Origin: Dokdonella_A sp046347015
GTDB lineage: Bacteria; Pseudomonadota; Gammaproteobacteria; Xanthomonadales; Rhodanobacteraceae
Length of the DNA stretch: 64,000 nucleotides
NCBI GenBank assembly: GCA_046347015.1
Contig: JAXMHA010000002.1
Span: 62,001-126,000 of the forward strand
Direction: 5' to 3'
Part shown: positions 55,867-64,000 of the stretch, in pieces
How positions within the stretch are numbered: the stretch's first letter is position 1
Layout: every line of letters starts with the position of its first letter
The notes under the pieces: generated by a model
Told to the model about the DNA's origin: nothing
Database searches by the model: none
What the model saw: the letters and a program-made list of their open reading frames with translations, nothing else
Position numbers and translations under genes: made by a program

Positions 55867-56127
55867 ATGGTGGGTGGCGCAGTCGTCGCCACGTGCCTAC
55901 TGTTCAAGTGCGTGCTGGATGGAAGAAAGGTGTGCGATTGCAAATACCCAAACGCAGATCACGATTTGACGCAAATCAATGCCAAGTTGATCTGCGCGAG
56001 CCAAGTCGCGAAGTTGCGCCTCGAATCTGGCATGTTCCTGATCGAACCGATTACGCACTCCGTCGAGACGAGCATCGAACATCTATATCCACCCAATGAG
56101 CCAGAGTGTCGTGATTGTCAGCACTAG
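55867..56127 (+). CDS. Hypothetical small Cys-rich protein in low-G+C islet
   Basis: 86 aa from ATG 55867; no upstream start in frame before the stop at 55804. Composition differs from neighbours: less G+C, more Lys, Ile and Asn. Text VVATCLLFKCVLDGRKVCDC, KYPNADHDLTQINAKLICAS, EPECRDCQH. Six or seven Cys, ending CRDCQH, suggest metal binding or disulfides, but there is no known motif order. Its 3' end overlaps the next gene by 32 bp, in another frame. Real coding is plausible, not proved. Confidence 0.45.
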   Translation: MVGGAVVATCLLFKCVLDGRKVCDCKYPNADHDLTQINAKLICASQVAKLRLESGMFLIEPITHSVETSIEHLYPPNEPECRDCQH

Positions 56128-56587
56128 AGTAGGTCAATCAGGTTGGCTGCGCTTCGCATTCCCATTACTTTGCGCATTGGGAGTGTTACTTTGCATCCTC
56201 CTTATTTCAGATGTGTTGGCTCCCGTCGTCTGCTGCTATGACTGGCGTCGTATCTCGATGACGGTTGCGATTATTGATGCAGAATTCCGATCTCAGTCGG
56301 GACCTCGGCTGGCTTGGGGGTTCTCTGGATTTCCAACTGTAGTTTCCGCGGTGCTTTTAGTCAGCATGTTTGTTTGGTGGTTGGCGCCAACCTCGCGAAG
56401 ACCGCGCGTAGAAGTAGCTGCTTCGGTGGTGCTCGTGGCGCTCGTAGCCATCGGGTGGTGGTTGACAGCGAACTTGCCCGTAGGGCTTCTCGCTTCGGCA
56501 GCAGGATTCCTCGGGCCACTGGGGGCATGGGTTGCGTGGAGGCAAAGGAGAAAAACCCCGGCTGCTCGTCGAGATCGGCGGGACTGA
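56096..56587 (+). CDS. Hypothetical four-helix membrane protein in low-G+C islet
   Basis: 163 aa from ATG 56096. Four hydrophobic stretches: FAFPLLCALGVLLCILLISD, FPTVVSAVLLVSMFVWWLAP, EVAASVVLVALVAIGWWLTA and PVGLLASAAGFLGPLGAWVA. The C-terminus WRQRRKTPAARRDRRD is basic, consistent with a cytoplasmic tail. Codon and base use differ from the core genome. I do not recognise the family. It overlaps the preceding small gene, which suggests a two-gene unit. Confidence 0.55.
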   Translation: MSQSVVIVSTRVGQSGWLRFAFPLLCALGVLLCILLISDVLAPVVCCYDWRRISMTVAIIDAEFRSQSGPRLAWGFSGFPTVVSAVLLVSMFVWWLAPTSRRPRVEVAASVVLVALVAIGWWLTANLPVGLLASAAGFLGPLGAWVAWRQRRKTPAARRDRRD

Positions 56588-57069
56588 CTGGCGAGCGCAG
56601 CAGGCCGATGATAAGGATTTGCGGGTGGGCCTTCATGGTGCCGAGGATGAAGTGCAGGCTGCGCACGGGGATGCGCTCGCCGTGAATCGATGGGGTCAGA
56701 CTCGATTGATTTGAAACAAAAAACACAAGGCAGGGTAATCCACCCGCCGGCAGCGCGACGACGGTGTGGAGCTGGAGCTTCACCGCCAACCCGTTTGGTG
56801 CAGAGCCGGCGATGCCTCGGTAGCCGGTGGCGGCGGCTGCCTCGTCCGGTCGGTGGCGCCATCCGACGGCTTGCCAACCTGCCGCCGACCCCGTCGACGA
56901 CTCCGTCGCGTGAATGCAACCACCGAACGGGTCGTGCGCGGAGCGTCGGCGCCGCTGTGGAGGCCGCACAAGAGCCGTGAGGCTTGCACGCCGGACACGC
57001 CGTCACGGTACGATTGAACCGCACCGGCGCAACCGATGATTGCGTCCGGTCGCGCCGTGGGGAGGACGC
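56588..57069. other. 482-bp gene-free stretch with a GGGGTCAGACTCGATTGATT tract
   Basis: No convincing gene. At 56691-56710 lies GGGGTCAGACTCGATTGATT, followed by an A-rich run to about 56735; I remember closely similar tracts flanking mobile or REP-associated elements in other proteobacteria, so this may be an element scar. Minus-strand frames from 56520 to 56970 give text such as RSLHFILGTMKAHPQILIIG, which I cannot place; it could be a gene relic. The last 40 bp before 57070 hold the ribosome-binding site of the DUF2339 gene (GGGGAGGACGC). Confidence 0.4.
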
Positions 57070-59823
57070 ATGGGGTATCTGATCGTAGTCGTCTCGTGCA
57101 TTGCCGGGGTGTTCGTTGGCACCATGTCCGGTTCCGATACCGGTCTCGCGCTCGGTTTTTTCACCGGCCTCGCGATCGGCGTCGTTTGCGTGCGCCTGCG
57201 CGCGCTCGACATGCGCATCGAGACCCTGCAACGCGAGGTCAATGCGCTGCGCGTCGCAAGGAGGGTTTCACCGCAGGGCATCACCAGTCACGCGCTCCCG
57301 CGCGACGCCGCCGCGGGACCGGCGACGGCCGCGCAACCGGCTCGCGCGCCAGTCGCCGATGCGCCCCCGCTCGCCGCGACCACACCGGCCGACGAATCGG
57401 TGATCGACACGTCGGTGCTCGCCACGGCGCCTCCGGCCCCTGCTCCGCGCGCGGCTCCGGCGGGCGAAACCGTCACGCCACCGCGCATCGCGGCCTCGTC
57501 GGTCGCGCGCGCGCCCACGCCACCCGATGCCTTCGAGAAGGCCGTCACTGCAATTCGGCATTGGTTCACCGAAGGCAACGTGCCCGTCAAGATCGGCATG
57601 CTGGTGCTGTTCGCCGGCGTCGCCGCGCTGCTGAAGTATGCGACCGACCAGGGTTGGCTCAGCGTTCCGATCGAACTGCGCCTCGCCGGCATCGCCGCGG
57701 TCGCGATCGGCGCGCTGGCGTTCGGCTGGCGCGAGCGCACCCGGCGACGCACCTTCGCGCTGTCATTGCAGGGCGGCGCGATCGGCATCCTGCTGCTGAC
57801 CGTGTTCGCCGCGCTCCGGTTGTATCACCTGCTGCCCGCCGGCGCCGCGTTCGCGCTGCTGCTCGCGCTGGTCGCCGGCACCGGCATACTGGCCGTACTG
57901 CAGGACGCACTGGCCCTTGCGGTGCTCGGCCTCGTCGCCGGCTTCGCCGCGCCGATCCTGGTTTCTACCGGCAGCGGCGACCACATCGTGCTGTTCGCGT
58001 ATTACCTCGTGCTGAACCTCGCGATCCTCGCGATCGCGTGGCGGAAGTCATGGCGCGCGCTGGACCTGCTCGGCTTCTTCTCCACGTTCGCGATCGGCAC
58101 GGCCTGGGGCGTACTGCGCTACGAGCATGCGCTGTTCGCGAGCACCGAACCGTTCCTGCTCGCCTTCTTCGCGATCTACATCGCAGTGCCGATCCTGCAC
58201 GCCGCACGCGGCGACAGGACGCGACGCGACCTCGTCGACGGCACGCTCGTGTTCGGCAATCCGCTGCTCGCGTTTGCACTGCAGGCCGCGCTGCTGCAAG
58301 GCGAACGCATGCCGCTGGCGTGGTCGGCGCTCGCCCTCGCCGCGCTGTACGCGCTGCTCGGCTGGTGGCAGTTGCCACGGCGGCGCGTGCTCGGCGAATC
58401 GTTCCTGGTGCTCGCGGTCGGTTTTGCGACGCTTGCGGTACCGCTCGCCCTCAGCGCGCGCAGCACCGCCTCGACGTTCGCCCTCGAAGGCGCGGCACTG
58501 GTCTGGCTCGGGCTGCGCCAGCAGCGTCGGCTGCCCGAGTTGAGCGGCCTCGCGCTGCAGGTGCTCGCCGCCGCCGCATTCCTGTTCGGCATGACCGTCA
58601 ACGGTGTCGGCGATGCCACGCCACTCGCGAATCCGACTGCCATCAGCGCGCTGCTGGTCGCACTGGCCGCGTTCGCGAGCGCGTGGCTCTACCACCGCGC
58701 GCTGCGCCCGACGCCCGCGGTCGTGCTTTATCTCTGGGGCCTCGTGTGGTGGTGCGGCGACGGGTTGCACGAAATCGATCGCTTCGTGCCGCCGCATCGG
58801 CACGCCGCGGCGGTGCTTGCATTCGTCGCCCTGACCGCGGTGCTGGCGACCGTGGCGACGCAACGCACGCGGGCGATCGCCGTCGCGGGTACGGCGGCAC
58901 TGGCGCTGGTCGCCGGCATACCGGTCGCACTATGGATGGGCATCGACGGCGTGCAGCCGTTCGCCGGCCAGCCACTCGGCGCGCTGGCGGCGTTCATGCT
59001 TGCCGGTGTTTACGCGCTGACGACGCTCCGCGGGCAAGACGGCCTGACGCCCGCGGTCGGCCACACCGGCTGGGTCTGGAGCTGGACCTGCTTCGCCGCC
59101 GTGGCGCTCGATCGCATCGCCGCCGAGGCGCAGCTTGGCAGCGGTTGGCGCATTGCACTCGGCGCGTTGCCCCTGCTCGCCGCGTGGTCGCTCGCGTTGG
59201 TGCGCCCGCAGTGGATTGGTGTGCCCCTGCAGCAGCGCTTCGACGGCTGGCGCGGTTCGCTCCTGCTGCAACAGGCGATCGTCGGCGCGTGCCTGTTCTG
59301 CATCCTGCTCTGGCATGCCGGCGACGCCCGGCCGCTGCCGTGGCTGCCATTGCTCAATCCCGTCGAGCTGGTGCAACTCGGTACGCTGATCCTCGCCGCG
59401 CGCTGGCTCGCCGACCCGTCGACACCCGACATCATCGGAGCCCGGCGAGCGGTAGTGATCGCCGGCGCCGGTTTCCTGTTCGTCACCGCAGCGACGCTGC
59501 GCGCAACGCATCATCTCGGCGGCGTCCCGTGGGACGGTCGCCTGCTGTCGTCGAACCTCGCGCAGATGGCGCTCACCCTCGCGTGGAGCGTGCTCGGAGT
59601 GATCGGCTGGGTCGCGGGGTCGCGGCGCAGCCAGCGCCTGCTCTGGCTCGCCGGCGCCGTGCTGATGGGGATCGTGCTGGCCAAGCTGCTGCTGATCGAT
59701 CGCACGCGACTCGGCAACCTGTTCGGAATCGCGTCGTTCATCGGCTACGGCCTGCTCTGCACCGTCATCGGCTACTTCGCGCCGGCGCCACCGCGGGCGA
59801 TCGGACAGGCGAAAGGAGCATGA
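57070..59823 (+). CDS. DUF2339 polytopic membrane protein
   Basis: 917 aa from ATG 57070 (MGYLIVVVSCIAGVFVGTMS); a start 30 bp upstream is less likely. An N-terminal helix and a short coiled coil (RALDMRIETLQREVNALRVA) are followed by an Ala/Pro-rich linker (about 85-155) and the block KAVTAIRHWFTEGNVPVKIG, characteristic of DUF2339. The rest is a chain of many hydrophobic helices (for example LFAGVAALLKYATDQGWLSV, ALSLQGGAIGILLLTVFAAL). Function unknown. Stop overlaps the next start (ATGA), so the two proteins are made together. Confidence 0.9.
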   Translation: MGYLIVVVSCIAGVFVGTMSGSDTGLALGFFTGLAIGVVCVRLRALDMRIETLQREVNALRVARRVSPQGITSHALPRDAAAGPATAAQPARAPVADAPPLAATTPADESVIDTSVLATAPPAPAPRAAPAGETVTPPRIAASSVARAPTPPDAFEKAVTAIRHWFTEGNVPVKIGMLVLFAGVAALLKYATDQGWLSVPIELRLAGIAAVAIGALAFGWRERTRRRTFALSLQGGAIGILLLTVFAALRLYHLLPAGAAFALLLALVAGTGILAVLQDALALAVLGLVAGFAAPILVSTGSGDHIVLFAYYLVLNLAILAIAWRKSWRALDLLGFFSTFAIGTAWGVLRYEHALFASTEPFLLAFFAIYIAVPILHAARGDRTRRDLVDGTLVFGNPLLAFALQAALLQGERMPLAWSALALAALYALLGWWQLPRRRVLGESFLVLAVGFATLAVPLALSARSTASTFALEGAALVWLGLRQQRRLPELSGLALQVLAAAAFLFGMTVNGVGDATPLANPTAISALLVALAAFASAWLYHRALRPTPAVVLYLWGLVWWCGDGLHEIDRFVPPHRHAAAVLAFVALTAVLATVATQRTRAIAVAGTAALALVAGIPVALWMGIDGVQPFAGQPLGALAAFMLAGVYALTTLRGQDGLTPAVGHTGWVWSWTCFAAVALDRIAAEAQLGSGWRIALGALPLLAAWSLALVRPQWIGVPLQQRFDGWRGSLLLQQAIVGACLFCILLWHAGDARPLPWLPLLNPVELVQLGTLILAARWLADPSTPDIIGARRAVVIAGAGFLFVTAATLRATHHLGGVPWDGRLLSSNLAQMALTLAWSVLGVIGWVAGSRRSQRLLWLAGAVLMGIVLAKLLLIDRTRLGNLFGIASFIGYGLLCTVIGYFAPAPPRAIGQAKGA

Positions 59824-61196
59824 GGACGCTCGCGACCATCGCGATCGCCGCCTCGCTGGCGCTGTCCACTGCCGCGGCGCAGGACCTGCGCGACTACGCC
59901 TGGGCGTTCCCGCTCACCCTGCCCTCGACCGACCCCGGCAATGCCTGGCGCATCGACTTGACGACCGAAGTCTACGCGCATGTCCACGACGCCGCGCTGC
60001 GCGACATCGCCGTGTTCAATGCCGACGGACGGCCGGTACCGAGTGCGCGTGTCGGTGCCGACGCGCCGCCCGGCAGCAGCGAACGCGGCGAGCCGGCAAC
60101 GCTGCTCGCACTGCCTGTCGTGAAGTCGCCGAACGCCATCGGCGATCTTCGCCTCGTCGTCGAGCGCGACGCGAATGGACGCTTGCGCCGACTCGAGGCC
60201 GGCGATTCGAGCGCGCCTGCCGGCGCCGCCGCAACGCATGACTGGCTCATCGATGCGAGCGCGATCCACGGCGCGCTCGAGCGCCTCGTGCTGGCATGGG
60301 ACGCGCCCGCCGATGGCGTCGTCGCACACTTCGAGCTTGCCGCCGGCAACGATCTCGACCATTGGCGACCGGTCGGCAGCGGCAGGGTGTTCGCACTGCG
60401 CCAGGGCGATGCGCGCCTCGATCGCCGCGATCTGCCGCTCGGCGGAGTGCACGCGAAATACCTGCGCCTGCATCGCAGCGACGACGGTGCGGCATTGACG
60501 GGTCTGCGCGCCGAGCTGCGCTACACGGTGGCGAACGCCGTCGTGCCCGCCCTGGTGTGGGTCGACGCGAAGGCGCTGCCGGCCCCGGCGCAAGCGAACG
60601 ACGACAGCGTGCATCAAGACTACGTCCTGCCGGCCGCATTGCCGGTGCGGCGCGTGCGAATCGAACTCCAGACCGACAACGCGCTTGCCGACGTCGTGCT
60701 CTATGGCAGCTCCGGCGAACAGCGTGAAACGCTCGCGCATGCGACCGCGTTCCGCCTGCGCGACGGCAGCGACAGCCTGCGGAATGGCGATCTGGACGTC
60801 ACGCCGCGTGCCCGGCTCGACTCGTTGCGCATCGAGTCGCGCACTCCGCTCAACACCGCGCCGCGCGTGCAGGTCGCGTTTCATCCCGATCGCTTCGTGT
60901 TCCTCGCCGAGGGTTCCTTGCCGTACACGCTCGCGACCGGCAGCGCGCGGGCGATGCGCCCCGACTACCCGGTCGAAGCCGCGCTCGCGAGCCTCAGGGC
61001 ACGACTCGGCGCGGATTGGCGACCGCCGCCTGCGCACATTGGCGCAGGCCACCCGAGTGGCGGTGACGCTGCGCTGCAGCCGGCCCCGGCGCCGCCGGCT
61101 TGGCGCCGCTGGCTGTTGTGGGCCGTACTCGTCGCTGGCGTCGTGCTGGTCGGCGCATTTGCACTGAGCCTGTTGCGCAGCCCGCGCGCCGAATGA
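59820..61196 (+). CDS. DUF3999 membrane-anchored protein
   Basis: 458 aa from ATG 59820. Signal peptide (LATIAIAASLALSTAAA), then a large extracytoplasmic beta-rich region with FPLTLPSTDPGNAWRIDLTT, VFNADGRPVPSARVG, LPVRRVRIELQTDNALADVV and VAFHPDRFVFLAEGSLPYTL. One C-terminal membrane helix (about 430-450, WLLWAVLVAGVVLVGAFALS) with a short cytoplasmic tail. DUF3999 genes almost always follow DUF2339 genes, as here, suggesting a complex. Role unknown; cell-envelope or surface-polymer work is a guess. Confidence 0.9.
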   Translation: MRTLATIAIAASLALSTAAAQDLRDYAWAFPLTLPSTDPGNAWRIDLTTEVYAHVHDAALRDIAVFNADGRPVPSARVGADAPPGSSERGEPATLLALPVVKSPNAIGDLRLVVERDANGRLRRLEAGDSSAPAGAAATHDWLIDASAIHGALERLVLAWDAPADGVVAHFELAAGNDLDHWRPVGSGRVFALRQGDARLDRRDLPLGGVHAKYLRLHRSDDGAALTGLRAELRYTVANAVVPALVWVDAKALPAPAQANDDSVHQDYVLPAALPVRRVRIELQTDNALADVVLYGSSGEQRETLAHATAFRLRDGSDSLRNGDLDVTPRARLDSLRIESRTPLNTAPRVQVAFHPDRFVFLAEGSLPYTLATGSARAMRPDYPVEAALASLRARLGADWRPPPAHIGAGHPSGGDAALQPAPAPPAWRRWLLWAVLVAGVVLVGAFALSLLRSPRAE

Positions 61197-61528
61197 CACG
61201 CGCAACCCGGCCAGTCGACACGGCCCAAGCGCAGCTGCCCGCGACGTCGGTTGCCCCAAGGCCCCGCGAACAGGGGCTCACGGTGCGAGCGCCGTGCCGT
61301 GGGCCATGTCCGCCCGCAACCGTTTGATTTGTCATGCGGCCGTTGCCGGTATCGTCTTTCCCCCTTTTTTTTGTACGGGCGGGATTTTTTCGCGCTTTCC
61401 GTTGTCTCTTGCTGATGCCTACCGACAGGCGGCCGCGCTGGCAGCGCGGTTCACACCGTTGGCGCCAGCCGTTCCCTGGCGCAAGTCATCGAGCGACCGT
61501 TCTCCTTCACACTTGAATGGAGGTTGCC
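61197..61528. other. 332-bp gene-free stretch with two T-runs
   Basis: No gene seen. Two T-runs stand out in a G+C-rich setting: T8 at 61365-61372 and T6 at 61385-61390. I found no clear hairpin before either, so they are not called as terminators. The stretch may hold the promoter and a long leader of the transporter gene at 61529; no good -35/-10 pair at 16-18 bp was found. Confidence 0.5.
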
Positions 61529-62149
61529 ATGACTACGCAAACTGCCAATTCCTCGACCTTGGGCTATGCGGCATTTGCCATCACGCTGTGGATGGCGAGC
61601 ATGCTCAACGCCGATTGGTTCTCCGCCGCGCCCGCCCACATGAACATGATGCTTGCGTTCACGGTGGGCGGCACGGCAATGGCACTGGCCGGCCTGATGG
61701 AATACGGGCGCGGCCGCACCCTCGACATGCTGATCTTCCTCGGCTTCGCCGCGTTCTGGTGGAGCTGGGCGTTGCATTCCTTCAGTGCCGGCAACGGCAA
61801 CATGCCGCCGACTGACGGCGGTTACATGGGGTGGTTCTTCCTGATGTGGGCAGTGTTCGCATGCTGGATCTGGCTCGGCTCGATGCACGCCGGCGCACTG
61901 CGCAACCTGTTCACGCTGGGCCTGTGGCTCACGATGCTGGCGCTCGCGATTGCCGATTGGAGCGGCATCGAGGGTTTCACCATCCTCGGTGGCTACCTCG
62001 GCCTCATCACGGCGTTGATCGCCGGCTACATCTCCGCGGCCGAAACGATCAACGAAGGCACCGGTCACGTCGTGCTGTCGCTCGGCGAACGCCGGGAATT
62101 GCGTGACCAGCGCGAGCCGCAACAACACGGCACCGCCGCGCACGCCTGA
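61529..62149 (+). CDS. GPR1/FUN34/YaaH-family (acetate transporter-like) membrane protein
   Basis: 206 aa from ATG 61529, with GGAGGTTGCC just upstream (an ATG at 61517 is four codons earlier). Six hydrophobic helices: LGYAAFAITLWMASMLNADW, MNMMLAFTVGGTAMALAGLM, LDMLIFLGFAAFWWSWALHS, YMGWFFLMWAVFACWIWLGS, NLFTLGLWLTMLALAIADWS and ILGGYLGLITALIAGYISAA. The YGRGRTLDML turn and GLITALIAGYISAAE near the end fit this family. The NPAPLG signature at the N-terminus is absent, so acetate specificity is uncertain. Convergent with the YhdP-type gene. Confidence 0.82.
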   Translation: MTTQTANSSTLGYAAFAITLWMASMLNADWFSAAPAHMNMMLAFTVGGTAMALAGLMEYGRGRTLDMLIFLGFAAFWWSWALHSFSAGNGNMPPTDGGYMGWFFLMWAVFACWIWLGSMHAGALRNLFTLGLWLTMLALAIADWSGIEGFTILGGYLGLITALIAGYISAAETINEGTGHVVLSLGERRELRDQREPQQHGTAAHA

Positions 62150-62233
62150 TCATGCAGCTGCCTGCGACGGACTGCGGGCAGCACGTGGCAAGAACCCGGC
62201 GACCGGCATCGATGCAAAGATTGGCGGGCAAAT

Positions 62234-62274
62234 GAAACGGCATTCGCGCCTGCAATGGGCGCGAATGCCGTTTC
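62234..62274. terminator. Long perfect hairpin between convergent genes (bidirectional terminator)
   Basis: 17-bp perfect arms, 62234-62250 and 62258-62274, with loop TGCAATG. It lies 85 bp after the transporter stop and 58 bp after the YhdP-type gene's stop on the other strand. Read on the minus strand the stem is followed by ATTTG; no long U-tract either way. Position and strength make a shared terminator likely. Confidence 0.7.
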
Positions 62275-62331
62275 GTGCAGGGGCGCATCCACAATCCGCG
62301 AAAACCCTGCCGATCCATCCGCTTGCAACCC

Positions 62332-64000
62332 TCAGCCCGCTTGCGGCCCGCTGCCCGCTGCCGGCTGTTCCGGCGTATTCGCAGGCGTACCCGCGGGTGT
62401 TGCATCGAGCTTCTTCTCCGCCGGCACGGCGGGGGGCGGCGCAACGGGTGCGGCCTTGGCTTTCGTCTTCGACACTTCGGCGATGACCGGCTTGTCCCAC
62501 GACCCGGTGACGCGATAGTGCGTTTGCGCGGCGTTGGCAAGCGGCTTGCCGAGCACGCCCTGCAGCACGAGGCCCGCCGCGGCGCCGACCGGCCCGCCGG
62601 TCAGCGCGCCAATGACCGGCAGCGTCATTCCCGGATGCGGAGTGACGACCATTTCCTGGTCGTAGTCACGCGCCTTGAGCCCGGTGCGCCCGGTGATCCG
62701 GATGTCGGCCGCGGGCGACTTGATGACGAGTCCGTCGGTGTACGCATTGCCGTCGGTGATCCGGAAACTGCCTTCGATCGAATTGAAGCCGAGGCCGGAC
62801 TTGAAGAAGTCGCTGAAGTCGAGGCTGAGCCGCCGCGGAATCTCGCGCAGCGACAACAGCCCGAACAGGCGGCCCGCGCCGGGCTCGACGTCCGGGATGC
62901 GCCCTTCGCCGACGTGCAGCGTCAACGTGCCGTTGGTGATGTCGGCGAACGCGAACGATGACGGCGGGCCGGGGAACGTCGCGTCGATTTCCGCCTTCGT
63001 CGGGCCACCGGTGATCAGGCCATCGAATCCCAATGAGTCCATCATCTTGCCGAGATCGTGCGCGGTGAGCGTGATCTCGAGGTGCGACGTGTTGCTGGTG
63101 GCATCGCCGGTCCAGGTTCCGGTCGCATCCATCGTGATGTTCGGCGACTTCGAGGTCAGGGCATCGATCAGCAACCCGCCGCCGGCGGGGTGGCTCTTGA
63201 AGTGCGCCTCGCCGAACGTCGCGTTGCCGAGCTTGAAATCCGCCACCGACAGGTCGAGTGGCGGAACCTTGGCCGGCGTGATCGACAGCGTCTTGGCGGG
63301 CGCCGGGCCGCCGGGTTCGGAGGCCGGCCAGTAAATGCGGTCGAACCGCGCGGTGATTCCGTTCGTGGCGGGTCCGGACGGCAGCACGATGGATCCCGCC
63401 ACCGCGGCGCCATCGAACCCGACCGCCAAGGCACCGGCATCCGGTTTCACGGTCAGTCGCGTCGCGCCGAAGTGGTGGCCGTCCAGCATCAGATCCGTGG
63501 CCGCCACGTCGATGCCGTCGAGCAAGTCGCTGCCGTTGCCGCCGGAAGCGTGGGTGGCGAGGTCGAACCAGCCCCGATGTCGACCGTGCCGGTGCTGCCG
63601 TCGATGCGGATGCCGCGTGCGGGCAGCGTGCCGGCGGCGGCGCCGAACGTGATCGTGGCAGCGACCGGCTTGACACCTTCCGGCAACCGCACGGCCGCAG
63701 TGGCGGCATCGCCGAGAGCCGCATGCAACGTCTGCCCGGCCCACGGCACCGGCAGCTCGATCCGGATGCTTTCCGGCGACGCGGCGTCCTTGCCGAGCGG
63801 TGACGGCAGGTCGATCGTGGTCCCGACGAGGTCGCTCGAGAGCGCCAGGGTTTTCGCACCGGCTGTCGCATCCTTGGCCGCGTCGATCGAGAACGCCCCG
63901 TCCATTTCGACTCGCCCGGGAAATGCGGCAGCGCCGGCGCGAGGACCGGCGCATCGGCGAACACCACCGTGGCGGGAAAAGTTCCGGTGACGGCGGCTTC
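62332..64000 (-). CDS. yhdP: YhdP-type AsmA-like protein, C-terminal part (start outside window), two frameshifts
   Basis: Partial: about 555 codons to the stop at 62332; the start is beyond position 64000. The end is diagnostic of YhdP/TIGR02099: GRLFGLLSLREIPRRLSLDF, DFFKSGLGFNSIEGSFRITD, GNAYTDGLVIKSPAADIRIT, GRTGLKARDYDQEMVVTPHP, VLGKPLANAAQTHYRVTGSW. YhdP helps move phospholipids to the outer membrane along a bridge-like beta structure. The frame breaks near 63,573 (in a run of four C: GTVDIG continues as WFDLATHASGG) and near 63,918 (ALPHFPG continues as RVEMDGAFSIDAAKD). The Pro/Ala-rich tail (about 62,345-62,420) is disordered. Confidence 0.85.
   Translation of the reverse strand, partial: KPPSPELFPPRWCSPMRRSSRRRCRISRASRNGRGVLDRRGQGCDSRCENPGALERPRRDHDRPAVTARQGRRVAGKHPDRAAGAVGRADVACGSRRCRHCGRAVAGRCQAGRCHDHVRRRRRHAARTRHPHRRQHRHGRHRGWFDLATHASGGNGSDLLDGIDVAATDLMLDGHHFGATRLTVKPDAGALAVGFDGAAVAGSIVLPSGPATNGITARFDRIYWPASEPGGPAPAKTLSITPAKVPPLDLSVADFKLGNATFGEAHFKSHPAGGGLLIDALTSKSPNITMDATGTWTGDATSNTSHLEITLTAHDLGKMMDSLGFDGLITGGPTKAEIDATFPGPPSSFAFADITNGTLTLHVGEGRIPDVEPGAGRLFGLLSLREIPRRLSLDFSDFFKSGLGFNSIEGSFRITDGNAYTDGLVIKSPAADIRITGRTGLKARDYDQEMVVTPHPGMTLPVIGALTGGPVGAAAGLVLQGVLGKPLANAAQTHYRVTGSWDKPVIAEVSKTKAKAAPVAPPPAVPAEKKLDATPAGTPANTPEQPAAGSGPQAG

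Noticed and set aside
56293..57231. Minus-strand frame of 312 codons across the low-G+C islet
   Set aside because: Overlaps the membrane protein on the plus strand and shows no family-like text; kept only as a possible relic in the gene-free stretch.
57036..61196. A 1,386-codon open frame running through the DUF2339 gene into the DUF3999 gene
   Set aside because: The first 920 codons are an Arg/Ala-rich shadow of the DUF2339 frame; only the last 458 codons, from ATG 59820, are a real gene.
61365..61390. T8 and T6 runs as a terminator after the DUF3999 gene
   Set aside because: No stable stem immediately upstream of either run, and they are about 170 bp past the stop.

Overview
The window is G+C-rich (visibly about two thirds G+C), densely coded DNA from a gammaproteobacterium of the order Xanthomonadales/Lysobacterales, probably a Rhodanobacteraceae or Dokdonella-like lineage. 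The evidence is a fused aspartate kinase/diaminopimelate decarboxylase next to MurL and MurD2 (the Xanthomonas-type route to D-Glu in peptidoglycan), an ECF sigma factor paired with a Ser/Thr kinase as in Xanthomonas, and two secreted proteins that end in an F-x-x-G-F-D motif. The lineage is inferred from gene content only.

Layout. 0-9.5 kb: a secreted protein, RNase T, an FmdB-like zinc ribbon, an unknown 217-aa protein, rnr-rlmB plus a small membrane protein, an Hsp70-TPR fusion and a periplasmic peroxiredoxin. 9.7-13.2 kb: Ser/Thr kinase with TPR repeats, its ECF sigma factor, and tRNA-Leu(CAG). 14.0-19.8 kb: a tripartite heavy-metal-type RND efflux operon (outer-membrane lipoprotein, adaptor lipoprotein, permease) full of indels. 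20.3-24.5 kb: two exported S9 peptidases. 24.5-31.9 kb: nucleotide-sugar genes (rfbBAC, then rfbD-manC), split by a block with two VOC proteins and an ArsR/SRPBCC pair. 32-33.7 kb: ssb and a long-chain prenyl diphosphate synthase. 33.8-46.4 kb: a long minus-strand run, miaA-hfq-hflX-hflK-hflC-yjeT-purA, then lysAC-murL-murD2 and a dienelactone hydrolase. 46.5-50.2 kb (plus strand): tdh, tilS, xseB, ispA. 50.2-54.1 kb: DUF4870 protein, pmbA, darP/yjgA, tldD. 54.3-57.0 kb: a delta-60 repeat secreted protein, then a lower-G+C islet with two unknown small proteins. 57.1-62.1 kb: a DUF2339/DUF3999 membrane pair and an acetate-transporter-family protein. 62.3-64.0 kb: the C-terminal part of a YhdP-type protein, running off the window edge.

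How genes work together. lysAC supplies meso-DAP (and lysine), while MurD2 adds L-Glu and MurL epimerises it, so three consecutive overlapping genes build the peptidoglycan stem peptide. rfbBACD makes dTDP-L-rhamnose and manC makes GDP-mannose for surface polysaccharide. PmbA and TldD form one heteromeric protease and are encoded on either side of darP. hfq, miaA and hflXKC form the widely conserved RNA/ribosome/FtsH-control cluster.

Quality note. Frames are clean over most of the window. About 17.9-19.8 kb holds many single-base indels in otherwise well-conserved coding sequence, and a few more lie at 14.1-14.65, 22.0-22.15 and 63.5-63.9 kb. These look more like residual sequencing indels than ordinary gene decay, but reads would be needed to tell. 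I saw no CRISPR array, intact insertion sequence, prophage or defence island. The most unusual items are the C-terminal F-x-x-G-F-D tag, the apparent CTG start of hflX, the Hsp70-TPR fusion, the split rhamnose operon and the low-G+C islet.
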